Shown here piece by piece: positions 1 to 7,112 of a stretch of 32,466 nt of DNA. The stretch comes from Candidatus Thorarchaeota archaeon (GTDB lineage: Archaea > Asgardarchaeota > Thorarchaeia > Thorarchaeales > Thorarchaeaceae). Both the position numbers and the translations under genes were made by a program. The notes beneath the pieces are model-generated. The model was given only the letters and a program-made list of their open reading frames with translations. It did not search any database and was not told the origin of the DNA. The stretch's first letter is position 1, and each line of letters starts with the position of its first letter. The DNA lies in contig SOKL01000126.1 of assembly GCA_004376265.1 (NCBI GenBank), positions 1 to 32,466 of the forward strand. The letters are read 5' to 3'.

Positions 1-1
1 G

Positions 2-97
2 GATGTGGAAGTTGGTGACACTGGCTGGAGAAGGGTGGAACAGAGAAATTTCTCGCAGTTATGGTTCACTCACCAATATGTGAGATTTAGGTTATGA
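2..97 (+). CDS. possible 3' end of an upstream plus-strand gene
   Basis: A reading frame is open from the window edge to a TGA at 95-97 and would encode the last 31 residues of a protein. A second frame, starting with ATG at position 3, is also open for about 26 codons, so it is uncertain which one is real or whether either is. No family can be recognised from so short a piece. The next gene on the minus strand ends at 137, so an upstream plus-strand gene would converge with it. Confidence 0.25.
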   Translation, partial: DVEVGDTGWRRVEQRNFSQLWFTHQYVRFRL

Positions 98-136
98 TTA
101 AATCCAAACCTACTGACTCTGAGAGTGGTCGGTTGT

Positions 137-964
137 CTAGATTTCGTTGAAACGCTCCCGGAGCCAATCTACTGTGCCGAGGAACAATCCCTCTATACTA
201 TAGACGTCAGACTCACGTAGATATGCACACTTGTTCTCAAAGAGAGGTCCATAAAAATCTGATGTGGAATAATTGACTGGAACCCCGTAAAACATCTCAT
301 TGAAACTTGGTAGAGTAATCATCGTACAATCAGTATCATCAGGATTTTCGAGTATACCCACATTTTGTCGCGCGCAGTTCTTGTCCAGTTTAGATTGAAT
401 GATAACTGGTATGATTCCGCCAAATCTTCGTCTCGATGAGCGTCCAATCTCAGGAACTGATGCATCTCGAAATCGACGAATCGTTGGATGATTATGTCCC
501 ACAACAATCAGTTTTGCATCAAGAACATCGGTTGACGGCCAAGAATGTCCATGTAATAGTCCGACATTTTCATCTCGAGATCCTACGACAATTCCGTGGA
601 CATCAGTGAGTATAACATCTCGTGGAAGGAGTGCTCCTAGGTCACCATCATGATTGCCCGGAATAACCGTGGTTTCAACAATTTCCACCAAGTTCGCCAT
701 GAATTCTGGTAATATCTCCCAGTTATAGAAGCTGTCAGCAATGATTGTGTGCTTTACATCTCCAATGATGTATAGATAAGATACGTTATACTTTGTCACT
801 AAATTCTCTATTCTCTGAAGTATAACAGGATGTTGGGGAGGGAATTCAACACCTTTTTCCTGTGAGATAGTTTCTTCGAATCCGAGATGAATATCTGAGA
901 TTAGTAGTATAGTTGCATCATCACGACTGATAATCAGTCCTCTATCATCGAATATTGACTCCAT
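137..964 (-). CDS. ICC-like metallophosphoesterase (PH0037/PdeM-like)
   Basis: This is a calcineurin-like metallophosphoesterase of 275 aa. All the metal-binding blocks are visible in order: D24-x-H26 (SDIHLG), G68-D69, GNHD at 103-106, HGH at 138-140 and GHNH at 156-159. The compact length and the LLHGH and VVGHNHP blocks fit the ICC-like group (COG1407). Bacterial members of this group are the ligase-associated PdeM proteins, which occur with an Lhr-type helicase. An Lhr helicase is encoded on the same strand about 2.2 kb away, so a nucleic-acid role is plausible. The substrate cannot be read from the sequence. The last roughly 80 residues are divergent and probably a lineage-specific tail. 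It is divergent from the SWIM gene with only 55 bp between starts. Confidence 0.9.
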   Translation of the reverse strand: MESIFDDRGLIISRDDATILLISDIHLGFEETISQEKGVEFPPQHPVILQRIENLVTKYNVSYLYIIGDVKHTIIADSFYNWEILPEFMANLVEIVETTVIPGNHDGDLGALLPRDVILTDVHGIVVGSRDENVGLLHGHSWPSTDVLDAKLIVVGHNHPTIRRFRDASVPEIGRSSRRRFGGIIPVIIQSKLDKNCARQNVGILENPDDTDCTMITLPSFNEMFYGVPVNYSTSDFYGPLFENKCAYLRESDVYSIEGLFLGTVDWLRERFNEI

Positions 965-1019
965 CGCTGTATCGATATCAAATATACAACATTTTAACCT
1001 CGTTATACCAGAAAATTGA

Positions 1020-1412
1020 ATGAGAATTATGTCACTTCCACAAACTGAGATAACAAGACTGTCTCAAAAAGATCTCACCCAGAGTGATATCGAGTATTTC
1101 CGTAACAAATACGGAAAGAAGTTCGTGCGTGCCCTTAGAGCGGTCGAGGAGGGTAAAGTAGTCAAGTACCACTTTCTCCCCAGTGAATCGGAAACATGGA
1201 TTGTGAAAGGCCGTCGTCAATATCTGGTCATACCTGAACTATACTGTACATGCAGGAGTTTCTATCAAGAGGTCGTCATCTCACGTGAAATCAACTTGTG
1301 CTACCACCTTTTGGCACAAAGGATTGCTGAGATTCGTGAACAGTATCAGGATCAAGAATCCACTGATACAGAAAGACGACAACTCTTTGTTGAGTGGCGT
1401 AGAACTGATTGA
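1020..1412 (+). CDS. SWIM zinc-finger protein
   Basis: This small 130-aa protein has a C-terminal SWIM-type zinc finger. The pattern is C-x-C (YCTCRSF), a spacer of about 15 residues, then C-x-H (LCYHLLAQ), followed by a helix. The N-terminal half is charged and predicted to be mostly helical. SWIM domains bind nucleic acids or partner proteins. In eukaryotes SWS1 pairs with RAD51 paralogues, and stand-alone SWIM proteins are common in archaea. A RAD51-family RadB is encoded about 15 kb away, but nothing here proves that they interact. The alternative start ATG at 1029 would remove three residues. The gene ends about 80 bp before the next plus-strand gene, which has its own TATA-like box. Confidence 0.75.
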   Translation: MRIMSLPQTEITRLSQKDLTQSDIEYFRNKYGKKFVRALRAVEEGKVVKYHFLPSESETWIVKGRRQYLVIPELYCTCRSFYQEVVISREINLCYHLLAQRIAEIREQYQDQESTDTERRQLFVEWRRTD

Positions 1413-1435
1413 CCATAAGCGTGTTATGAGGATAA

Positions 1436-1443
1436 CTTTAAAA
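1436..1443 (+). promoter_or_regulatory. TATA-like box of the secreted-protein gene
   Basis: The stretch ctttaaaa lies in the 83-bp gap after the SWIM gene and about 55 bp before the ATG at 1496. Archaeal transcription would be expected to start roughly 25 bp downstream, near 1465, giving a leader of about 30 nt. This call rests on sequence pattern only. Confidence 0.4.
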
Positions 1444-1495
1444 CATGGTCCAAGGTCAGGCACGCTGACTGAGCCGAAAGGTCGGGTACATCAAA

Positions 1496-2593
1496 ATGAA
1501 GCAGCTCAGGAATACTACTAGAGTTCTTGCAACAGTAATCACTATGATGATTCTTCTATCTAGTATGCAGAGCATCGTTAGTGGTCAGTCTAATTTAGAC
1601 CCAATAGTTGTGCTCTACGATGCAAGCCATAACCAACAGTACGCTGCAGATGACGAAGATCGCGGACTCAAGCTGATGCTTGACATGGTCAATGCATCAA
1701 CAAAGTATGATCTCCGTGTCAATGACGATGATGAGCTGACTGATGTACTGCTCAATGATGTTGATATTCTCATTATAGCTGCTCCTGATGAGGGTTCACC
1801 TTTCACTGAAGATGAGGCAAACGGAATAGCTGAGATGCTTGCCAATGGGAGCTCATTGTTTGTCTTAGGTGATCCCGTTATTGGGGAAAACTCTAATTAC
1901 TGGGCTGAAGCACTCATGCAAGATTTGGGAGAGAATGATGCAGTAAACAATTTTCTAGATGCTATCAATGTAACTAGTGTTCGATTCAGTCTCAATGAAT
2001 CTGGCTTTTCTGAAATATATGGAGATATAATGTTCGATAACGAGCATACTGTGTTTAATGAAACTTACCCTTGGATGATACGACTAGATACTAGTACTTG
2101 GGACACAAGTCATCCGATTTTCCGAAACATCAATGACCTCTATACCATGACAGCTACTTTAAAGCCGCTCGAATTAGCCAGTGGAATTGCTAGAGGCTAC
2201 GAGAGTACTTTTGCTCAATTCAAGAGGGACTTCAACAGCTGGGGTAACTATTCACACCCGAATATGACACTTGCAGATTTTGAACAGAATCCACTCTCCT
2301 TTTCTGCTATCAATGGAACATTTCCATCATGGATGTCTGCTTTCGAGTATGACGCTAGTCGGATTGTCATCGCAGGTTCTACTCTCATGTTCACAGGGCG
2401 AGACCTTGATTATCCACAAACCGATTTGAAATGGTTCTACATGGGTGACAATGCACGGCTCTTCATGAATATCATAGACTGGTTGACCGAAGATTTTGCT
2501 GCAGCGCCTAGCGCTGTTATCCCCTTAGCAATCATATCATCTGTAGTACTAGCCATAGGTGTAGTCTTCTACCTATTCAAGAAGGTACGGTAA
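1496..2593 (+). CDS. secreted, membrane-anchored sequon-rich protein (DUF4350/GldG-like)
   Basis: This 365-aa protein has an N-terminal signal segment (about 9-29, ending SIVSG) and one C-terminal transmembrane helix (about 338-360) followed by FKKVR. The bulk should therefore lie outside the cell with a short cytoplasmic tail. The first part of the ectodomain has alternating hydrophobic strands and acidic loops (IVVLYDASH, DILIIAAPDEG, LFVLGDP). These resemble the glutamine-amidotransferase-like fold of DUF4350/GldG-type proteins of ABC systems. No ABC transporter gene is in the window. The ectodomain holds eight N-x-S/T sequons (NAS, NGS, NVT, NES, NET, NYS, NMT, NGT), suggesting an N-glycosylated protein that STT3 could modify. 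Its 3' end overlaps the convergent EngB gene by 17 bp. The biological role is unknown. Confidence 0.8.
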   Translation: MKQLRNTTRVLATVITMMILLSSMQSIVSGQSNLDPIVVLYDASHNQQYAADDEDRGLKLMLDMVNASTKYDLRVNDDDELTDVLLNDVDILIIAAPDEGSPFTEDEANGIAEMLANGSSLFVLGDPVIGENSNYWAEALMQDLGENDAVNNFLDAINVTSVRFSLNESGFSEIYGDIMFDNEHTVFNETYPWMIRLDTSTWDTSHPIFRNINDLYTMTATLKPLELASGIARGYESTFAQFKRDFNSWGNYSHPNMTLADFEQNPLSFSAINGTFPSWMSAFEYDASRIVIAGSTLMFTGRDLDYPQTDLKWFYMGDNARLFMNIIDWLTEDFAAAPSAVIPLAIISSVVLAIGVVFYLFKKVR

Positions 2594-3212
2594 AAGCCCA
2601 CTCTGGGCTATCCACTTCCTGTTCACTAAGGAGAGAATCAATTGTTTCAATGAGTTCCCTCATTCCAGATCTTTTCAGAGCAGACGCCACAATCACATTT
2701 GGCTTTAAAGATGGAACTGCTTCTTTGAGTCTGTCCACCAAGAACTGCAACTCGATAGCGAGCTTTCGTTTTTTCACTTTGTCGCTCTTATTTGCTAAAA
2801 TAATCACTCGAGGTGATATTTCGGAGAGAAAGCTATAGAACTCAACGTCTATTGGAATCTCGCCTCGCGAGGACCACCTCTCAAATATCTCTCTGAAGAG
2901 GGAGATGTCAATAATCAATACTGACATAGCCAACTGATCACTCCACGACTCTAATTTTTGAATGATATTGACCTTGTTTTCTTCAATAGTGGTCTTACTC
3001 TGCCCTGCCATATATCCAAAACCAGGTATGTCTACAATTGTGATTGGTCCGAAATCTATCATTAATTCCCAACGAGTACTACCAGGTTTTTTCCCTACAC
3101 GCACCTTTTTTCCAGTGAGAGCTCGAATTGTGCTGCTTTTCCCAACATTGCTTCTTCCAGCAAACACAATCATTGGTTTTTTGGATTTACCAATACTGCC
3201 TAGTTCTTTCAT
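2577..3212 (-). CDS. engB: EngB/YihA-type GTPase
   Basis: This TRAFAC GTPase has 211 aa, the usual EngB size. G1 is GRSNVGKSS near residues 19-27, G2 falls in the PGSTRWE region, G3 is DIPGFG and G4 is NKSDK. The short spacing between G1 and the GSTR segment is typical of EngB (YihA). Bacterial EngB acts in large ribosomal subunit assembly; the archaeal function is not established. The ATG lies inside the 3' end of the Lhr gene (26-bp overlap), so the two are probably translationally coupled and share an operon. The C-terminus overlaps the convergent secreted-protein gene. Confidence 0.9.
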   Translation of the reverse strand: MKELGSIGKSKKPMIVFAGRSNVGKSSTIRALTGKKVRVGKKPGSTRWELMIDFGPITIVDIPGFGYMAGQSKTTIEENKVNIIQKLESWSDQLAMSVLIIDISLFREIFERWSSRGEIPIDVEFYSFLSEISPRVIILANKSDKVKKRKLAIELQFLVDRLKEAVPSLKPNVIVASALKRSGMRELIETIDSLLSEQEVDSPEWAFTVPS

Positions 3213-6027
3213 ACTGAAGTTCTCCCTTGGCTATCTCTCTAAGGATCTCAAGCCGGTCTTTCAATCTCGGTTTTAGAGTCCGTGCAGCGGTCGTTGCTCC
3301 AATACCTCGTCCTGCTAAGACCATCAGAGCAGTCTTTCCATATCTGGAAACGAGTTCTGCAGTGAGTGCAGCAGCTTTGTGTTCCTTTGCCTCATCCTTT
3401 GTGAGTGTTTCGCCACGTTTACGTTTGGCAACAATCTTTAGAATATCATTCCTTGTTGGTGAAGTTGCAGCAATCATTGTAGATTCACATTTCGGACATG
3501 TGACACTATCCTCCAGTGTAGATAAAGTCCGAACAGAATTCCAATGTTCTTCAGCCATGCAGACCAGTCGGAATTTCTTGGAGAGGAGACGTTCTTCCAT
3601 CATTCGAAGTACTTCATCCTCATCGGTTATCTCTCCCATTACTTCAAATCTTGTCTTCTCCTCTATGATCAACCGTGCTAGTGGTGATGGAGTATCAGTT
3701 ACTATTGAATGAACTTTGAGTCTTCCTTTTGAATATCTGTCAAATATGTCCATAGCCCTTTTCTCATCCATCTTATCATACAGAACCTCTCTCATAGCTT
3801 CTTGAAAAACTGGTGTGCCTTCAAAGGACTTAATCAGGTATTTGACAGGAATCTCCATTGGTTTTGCATCTTTGCGAATTACGTCCATTCGTCTTGCTAC
3901 ATGAATAAATCGTGAAGCAAAATTCTGGGTGTGCTTCATTGCTAACCGGAGGATGACTGAAACTTGTTGTCCTGTATAATCTTGGAGGACATCGATGACC
4001 CATTTTGGATCTATTCTTTTCCCCGCTGTGAAGAGGATACGGTATGGGTCTCTTTCAACAGCTACTTCAACTCCAAAACGTGTTGTCAAAAGGGAGGCGA
4101 TAATTATCCCTAAGGCTTCGTTGACCTTTGTTCCAAGAGGAGCATGTAAGACCAATCCTGAAGGGAATTCTTCTAGAACAAACAGATTTTCCGAGGGAAG
4201 CTTCTCTAAGATGTCTTTGCTTGTTCTCAGGGTTTCTTGAAGGTGATGATGTGCTTCCTTTGATATTCCATACTCTTGGATTAACCATTTACCGACATCC
4301 TTTGGGTTCATATCCAATACAGAGTTCCACATCTTTGCTACTTCCGTAGCAACCTCAAAGGGAACTGGAATCATCTCTCCTACCCATCGGGGGGCTTCAC
4401 TATCTGTACCTGAGGCTGGCGCACATAACACCTCACCGGTTTCATCATCAATATTGACTACATTCCAAGGCCTACCCCTGATTACAAAAACTGAACCAGT
4501 TTCAACATTAGATGAAACGAAGTCCTCGTCAAGCACCCCGATGGACGTACGTGTGGTTATATCCACAGCATTCACTTGCCTCACATCAGGAATGGTGCTC
4601 AAACGATTATAGTAAAAAATTCGTGTTCTTGCACCTCTCGTAACCTCAGACCCAACAATCTCCAGTATCCTTCGACCTTCAAGAAAATTAAGAAGCTGGG
4701 TAAGTTCATCAATGGTAACCTGTGCAAATGGGTATGCTGAGTTTATAATCTTCAGGAGTTCATTCTTGTCGATTTGGTTAGTATCTAATAGAATTCCTGC
4801 AATCTGATGACTAAGGACATCCCATGATTTCAGAGGTATCTTCGCGTTTTCGACCTTGTTCTGCTTCGCGCGTCTGAGAATCACTCCAGATTCAGTGATA
4901 TCATCAAGATTCACTGTGGCTATCACGACTCCTTTCGAGGATCTTCCTATGCTATGACCTGATCGACCACTCCTTTGCAATAGTCTAGATACCTCCCTTG
5001 GTGAGGAATATTGAACCACTAAGTCTGCTTGTCCAATATCAATTCCAAGTTCTAGACTCGAAGTTGCGATGATTGCCTTCGAAACCCCAGTCTTGAGTCT
5101 ATCCTCCGCTGAAAGTCGCGCTGTTTTAGAGAGCGAACCATGATGAACGTCAAAATCATATGGCGGCTTGATAATCCGCATCTTTGCTCCAAGCACCTCA
5201 GAGAATGATCGCGTATTAGTGAACACAATAACCGATTGATGATTATTGATGAGTTCTATGATTGCTTCCAATCTTGCAACAGAGTGTGGGGGATAGGATA
5301 TCTTCTTGGCAAGTTGTATGTGACTGTCCGTAGGTTCTGGCATTGTCACTTTGAGATCCATCTGACGTTTACCATACCCGGCCCAGAGTGTCTTGACAGC
5401 TTTACTACCTCCTAGGAGAGAAGCCACCTCTTTTGGATTTCCAACAGTAGCAGAGAGACCAATACGTCGTACTGGAGTTCCCACTACACGCTCAAGCCTT
5501 TCTAGACCCAGACTAAGCTGTGTGCCCCTCTTGCTGTCCGCAAGATCATGAACCTCGTCAACAATAACAGCAAAAACCGTTCTGAGATGATACCTCAATC
5601 TTTTTCCGGGTAATATTGCCTGCAATGTTTCTGGAGTGATAATCAGTAGATTTGGAGGATTGATTGCTTGTTTTCTTCGTGCATATTGGGTGGTGTCACC
5701 ATGACGTACAGCAACAGAGAGTCCAAGATGATTACATAGTTCTTCAATTCTCTTGAAGACATCACGATTCAAAGCTTTCAAAGGTGTAATGTATAGAATA
5801 TAGAAACCAAATAGATCCTTAATTTTTTTCATCTTCTGTAGATGATGTAATAGGGGTAGTAGTACAGCTTCGGTCTTACCGCTTCCAGTTGGCGCTAATA
5901 ACAGTGCGTTTTCACTCGTTTCGAGCAAGTGGGGAATAGCTTTCTCTTGAATAGGTGTGAACTGGGTTATTCCATGCCTACTAAGAAAACCAGCAATCTC
6001 CTTACTCAGAGGGGCAAACTCACTCAT
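3187..6027 (-). CDS. lhr: Lhr-type DEAD/DEAH superfamily 2 helicase
   Basis: This 946-aa superfamily 2 helicase has the length and organisation of archaeal Lhr-core enzymes. Walker A is APTGSGKT (45-52), motif II is DEVH in IVDEVHDL and motif III is GLSATVG. The second RecA domain shows TSSLELGIDIG and the motif VI block LLQRSGRSGH. After these come a winged-helix region and a long Lhr domain 4. Near the C-terminus a CMAEEHW segment and a CPKC pair may form a zinc site, as in some archaeal Lhr groups. Lhr proteins unwind DNA or RNA-DNA hybrids and have been tied to repair and RNA metabolism. The gene follows the coiled-coil gene by 12 bp and overlaps engB, giving a four-gene operon. Confidence 0.95.
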   Translation of the reverse strand: MSEFAPLSKEIAGFLSRHGITQFTPIQEKAIPHLLETSENALLLAPTGSGKTEAVLLPLLHHLQKMKKIKDLFGFYILYITPLKALNRDVFKRIEELCNHLGLSVAVRHGDTTQYARRKQAINPPNLLIITPETLQAILPGKRLRYHLRTVFAVIVDEVHDLADSKRGTQLSLGLERLERVVGTPVRRIGLSATVGNPKEVASLLGGSKAVKTLWAGYGKRQMDLKVTMPEPTDSHIQLAKKISYPPHSVARLEAIIELINNHQSVIVFTNTRSFSEVLGAKMRIIKPPYDFDVHHGSLSKTARLSAEDRLKTGVSKAIIATSSLELGIDIGQADLVVQYSSPREVSRLLQRSGRSGHSIGRSSKGVVIATVNLDDITESGVILRRAKQNKVENAKIPLKSWDVLSHQIAGILLDTNQIDKNELLKIINSAYPFAQVTIDELTQLLNFLEGRRILEIVGSEVTRGARTRIFYYNRLSTIPDVRQVNAVDITTRTSIGVLDEDFVSSNVETGSVFVIRGRPWNVVNIDDETGEVLCAPASGTDSEAPRWVGEMIPVPFEVATEVAKMWNSVLDMNPKDVGKWLIQEYGISKEAHHHLQETLRTSKDILEKLPSENLFVLEEFPSGLVLHAPLGTKVNEALGIIIASLLTTRFGVEVAVERDPYRILFTAGKRIDPKWVIDVLQDYTGQQVSVILRLAMKHTQNFASRFIHVARRMDVIRKDAKPMEIPVKYLIKSFEGTPVFQEAMREVLYDKMDEKRAMDIFDRYSKGRLKVHSIVTDTPSPLARLIIEEKTRFEVMGEITDEDEVLRMMEERLLSKKFRLVCMAEEHWNSVRTLSTLEDSVTCPKCESTMIAATSPTRNDILKIVAKRKRGETLTKDEAKEHKAAALTAELVSRYGKTALMVLAGRGIGATTAARTLKPRLKDRLEILREIAKGELQYERTRQYW

Positions 6028-6039
6028 CTAGTCGACGTC

Positions 6040-6267
6040 CTATCTCTTAAGGTGTCGACATTCATTAATCAAGATGCGTATATCAGTCCTAAAGGTCACC
6101 TCTGTTTCTTCCATTTTCTCTTCCAGTTTGTGAATTATGGAATCCAGAGAGTCTGCTTTCTTGTCAATTTCATCAACAAGTGCTTTAATCTCATCAAGAT
6201 TGGAGATGTGTGGTGAAACTCTTTCAAGAGCAATCTGTAGAATTGAACTTATCATCGGGAACACCAT
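6040..6267 (-). CDS. small coiled-coil protein
   Basis: This predicted 75-aa protein is rich in Glu, Lys, Leu and Ile, with heptad-like spacing through residues 25-60 (IKALVDEIDKKADSL and onwards), so a coiled coil is likely. No family is recognised. It starts with ATG 8 bp after the stop of the 39-aa membrane peptide and ends 12 bp before the Lhr start. That tight spacing on one strand is the main support for it being real. It might be an adaptor that links the membrane peptide to another factor, but this is a guess. Confidence 0.6.
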   Translation of the reverse strand: MVFPMISSILQIALERVSPHISNLDEIKALVDEIDKKADSLDSIIHKLEEKMEETEVTFRTDIRILINECRHLKR

Positions 6268-6275
6268 CCCGCTCT

Positions 6276-6395
6276 CTACTCTTCGTCTTCCTCACCATAG
6301 ATCATGTAACCCATCGTGAGAAGTAGAGCAACGATACCCATTGCAGCTAGTATGATATACAAAACGGAAATAATGGCGTCGCCTTGAATCTGCAT
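6276..6395 (-). CDS. 39-aa single-span membrane peptide
   Basis: This short open frame runs from ATG at 6395 to TAG at 6276-6278. It encodes about seven residues (MQIQGDA), then a hydrophobic segment of roughly 25 residues (IISVLYIILAAMGIVALLLT onwards) and an acidic tail ending GEEDEE. Composition and topology are those of a small single-span membrane protein with a negatively charged tail. A TATA-like box at 6424-6432 lies at the right distance for a nearly leaderless transcript. The next gene begins 8 bp downstream, so it would be the first gene of the Lhr-EngB operon. No homologue is recognised. Confidence 0.6.
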   Translation of the reverse strand: MQIQGDAIISVLYIILAAMGIVALLLTMGYMIYGEEDEE

Positions 6396-6423
6396 TAGAA
6401 TCCCGTGCCCTCGGACTGAGTCC

Positions 6424-6432
6424 ACTTATAAT
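6424..6432 (-). promoter_or_regulatory. TATA-like box of the membrane peptide-Lhr-EngB operon
   Basis: On the minus strand the sequence reads GATTATAAG, an A/T-rich archaeal TATA-like element. It is about 30 bp before the ATG at 6395, which places the expected transcription start only a few bases ahead of the start codon. The 11-bp palindrome at 6413-6423 lies directly between this box and the start. Confidence 0.45.
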
Positions 6433-6461
6433 CATTACTGAATGTTAGGCGTTGTACTGCA

Positions 6462-6713
6462 TCAAACTTCGGCTTTCTTTTCTTCATAGAATCTATCTAT
6501 GAAAGAGCCATAGATGTCGACCTGTTCAGTCAGTGGGTTGACCTCATCAATGGTCATCTCCAACCCGCATGATCCGCATTTCACAGTTGCCATACCATTA
6601 TCGCGATAGAGCTCAATCTTGATAGCTGTGTTCCCACAATCTGGACATGGATATACATCTGGAATGCGCTTCTGTGGTCGTCGATTTACTTTTTGTCGTC
6701 TTCTTCTTCCCAT
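6462..6713 (-). CDS. elf1: transcription elongation factor Elf1-like
   Basis: This 83-aa protein has the same size and layout as eukaryotic Elf1/ELOF1. A basic N-terminal tail starting MGRRRRQK is followed by a zinc ribbon with C23-P-D-C26 and C46-G-S-C49, then the family's conserved segment EQVDIYGSFIDRF (eukaryotic members have PVDVYxxWID). Elf1 binds RNA polymerase II near the downstream DNA channel and aids transcription through nucleosomes and lesions; archaeal copies are assumed to act on the archaeal polymerase. It is transcribed alone and divergently from the winged-helix/cysteine desulfurase pair. Confidence 0.93.
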   Translation of the reverse strand: MGRRRRQKVNRRPQKRIPDVYPCPDCGNTAIKIELYRDNGMATVKCGSCGLEMTIDEVNPLTEQVDIYGSFIDRFYEEKKAEV

Positions 6714-6770
6714 GAGGAATCACCCGATGCCTATTTCACACCAACCAGAGCAAAAGCCCCGAAAGAAATA

Positions 6771-6806
6771 GAGCGGGCTCACCCGCTCGGATGCTAATTT
6801 AAGCAT
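6771..6806. promoter_or_regulatory. two stacked inverted repeats around a TATA-like box
   Basis: The arms gagcggg and cccgctc (6771-6777 and 6782-6788) flank a 4-base loop. Directly beside them, atgct and agcat (6791-6795 and 6802-6806) flank aattta, which forms a TATA-like core. Together they occupy 36 bp of the divergent gap between elf1 and the winged-helix gene. The second element is well placed to be the promoter of the plus-strand pair, and the first could be an operator. Short palindromes also arise by chance, so the regulatory role is inferred. Confidence 0.4.
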
Positions 6807-6873
6807 TTTGTTGAATGACATTACTATTAATTACGAAGGTTTCTTATTGTTGATTGATTCGTTTCGGCTAACG

Positions 6874-7107
6874 ATGTCAGACTTCTCAAAAAACATTCAG
6901 TGTGTACTCCGGATTCTTGAAAATGCGGATTCATTGACAACAGCAGAAATTCTAGAGATTGCTCATACTGAAGACTATGCAGAACTTTGTAGCGATTGTG
7001 CTGGTGGTGACACCTTCGTTGCTGCAGCAAACCAACTTGTGGCAGATGGATTGATTACTAAGAAGTTCGGCAAGGGAGGCTATCGGTGGCAACTGATTAA
7101 GGACTGA
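6874..7107 (+). CDS. small winged-helix protein with a CxxC pair
   Basis: This likely DNA-binding protein has 77 aa when started at the ATG at 6874. An in-frame ATG at 6808 lies too close to the predicted TATA box (about 6796-6804) to be used. The fold looks like a winged helix: helix FSKNIQCVLRILENAD, helix TTAEILEIA, recognition helix region TFVAAANQLVADGLI, then a wing ending KGGYRWQLI. C39 and C42 sit in the loop before the recognition helix and could hold a metal or iron-sulfur cluster, though two cysteines alone would need a dimer or other ligands. It is 5 bp from the cysteine desulfurase gene, so the two are co-transcribed and it may regulate that operon. Confidence 0.7.
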   Translation: MSDFSKNIQCVLRILENADSLTTAEILEIAHTEDYAELCSDCAGGDTFVAAANQLVADGLITKKFGKGGYRWQLIKD

Positions 7108-7112
7108 TTATC

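Noticed and set aside
1285-1521. 78-aa plus-strand frame overlapping the SWIM gene and the secreted-protein start
   Set aside because: No sensible protein pattern, and it runs across the TATA box and the start of the next gene.
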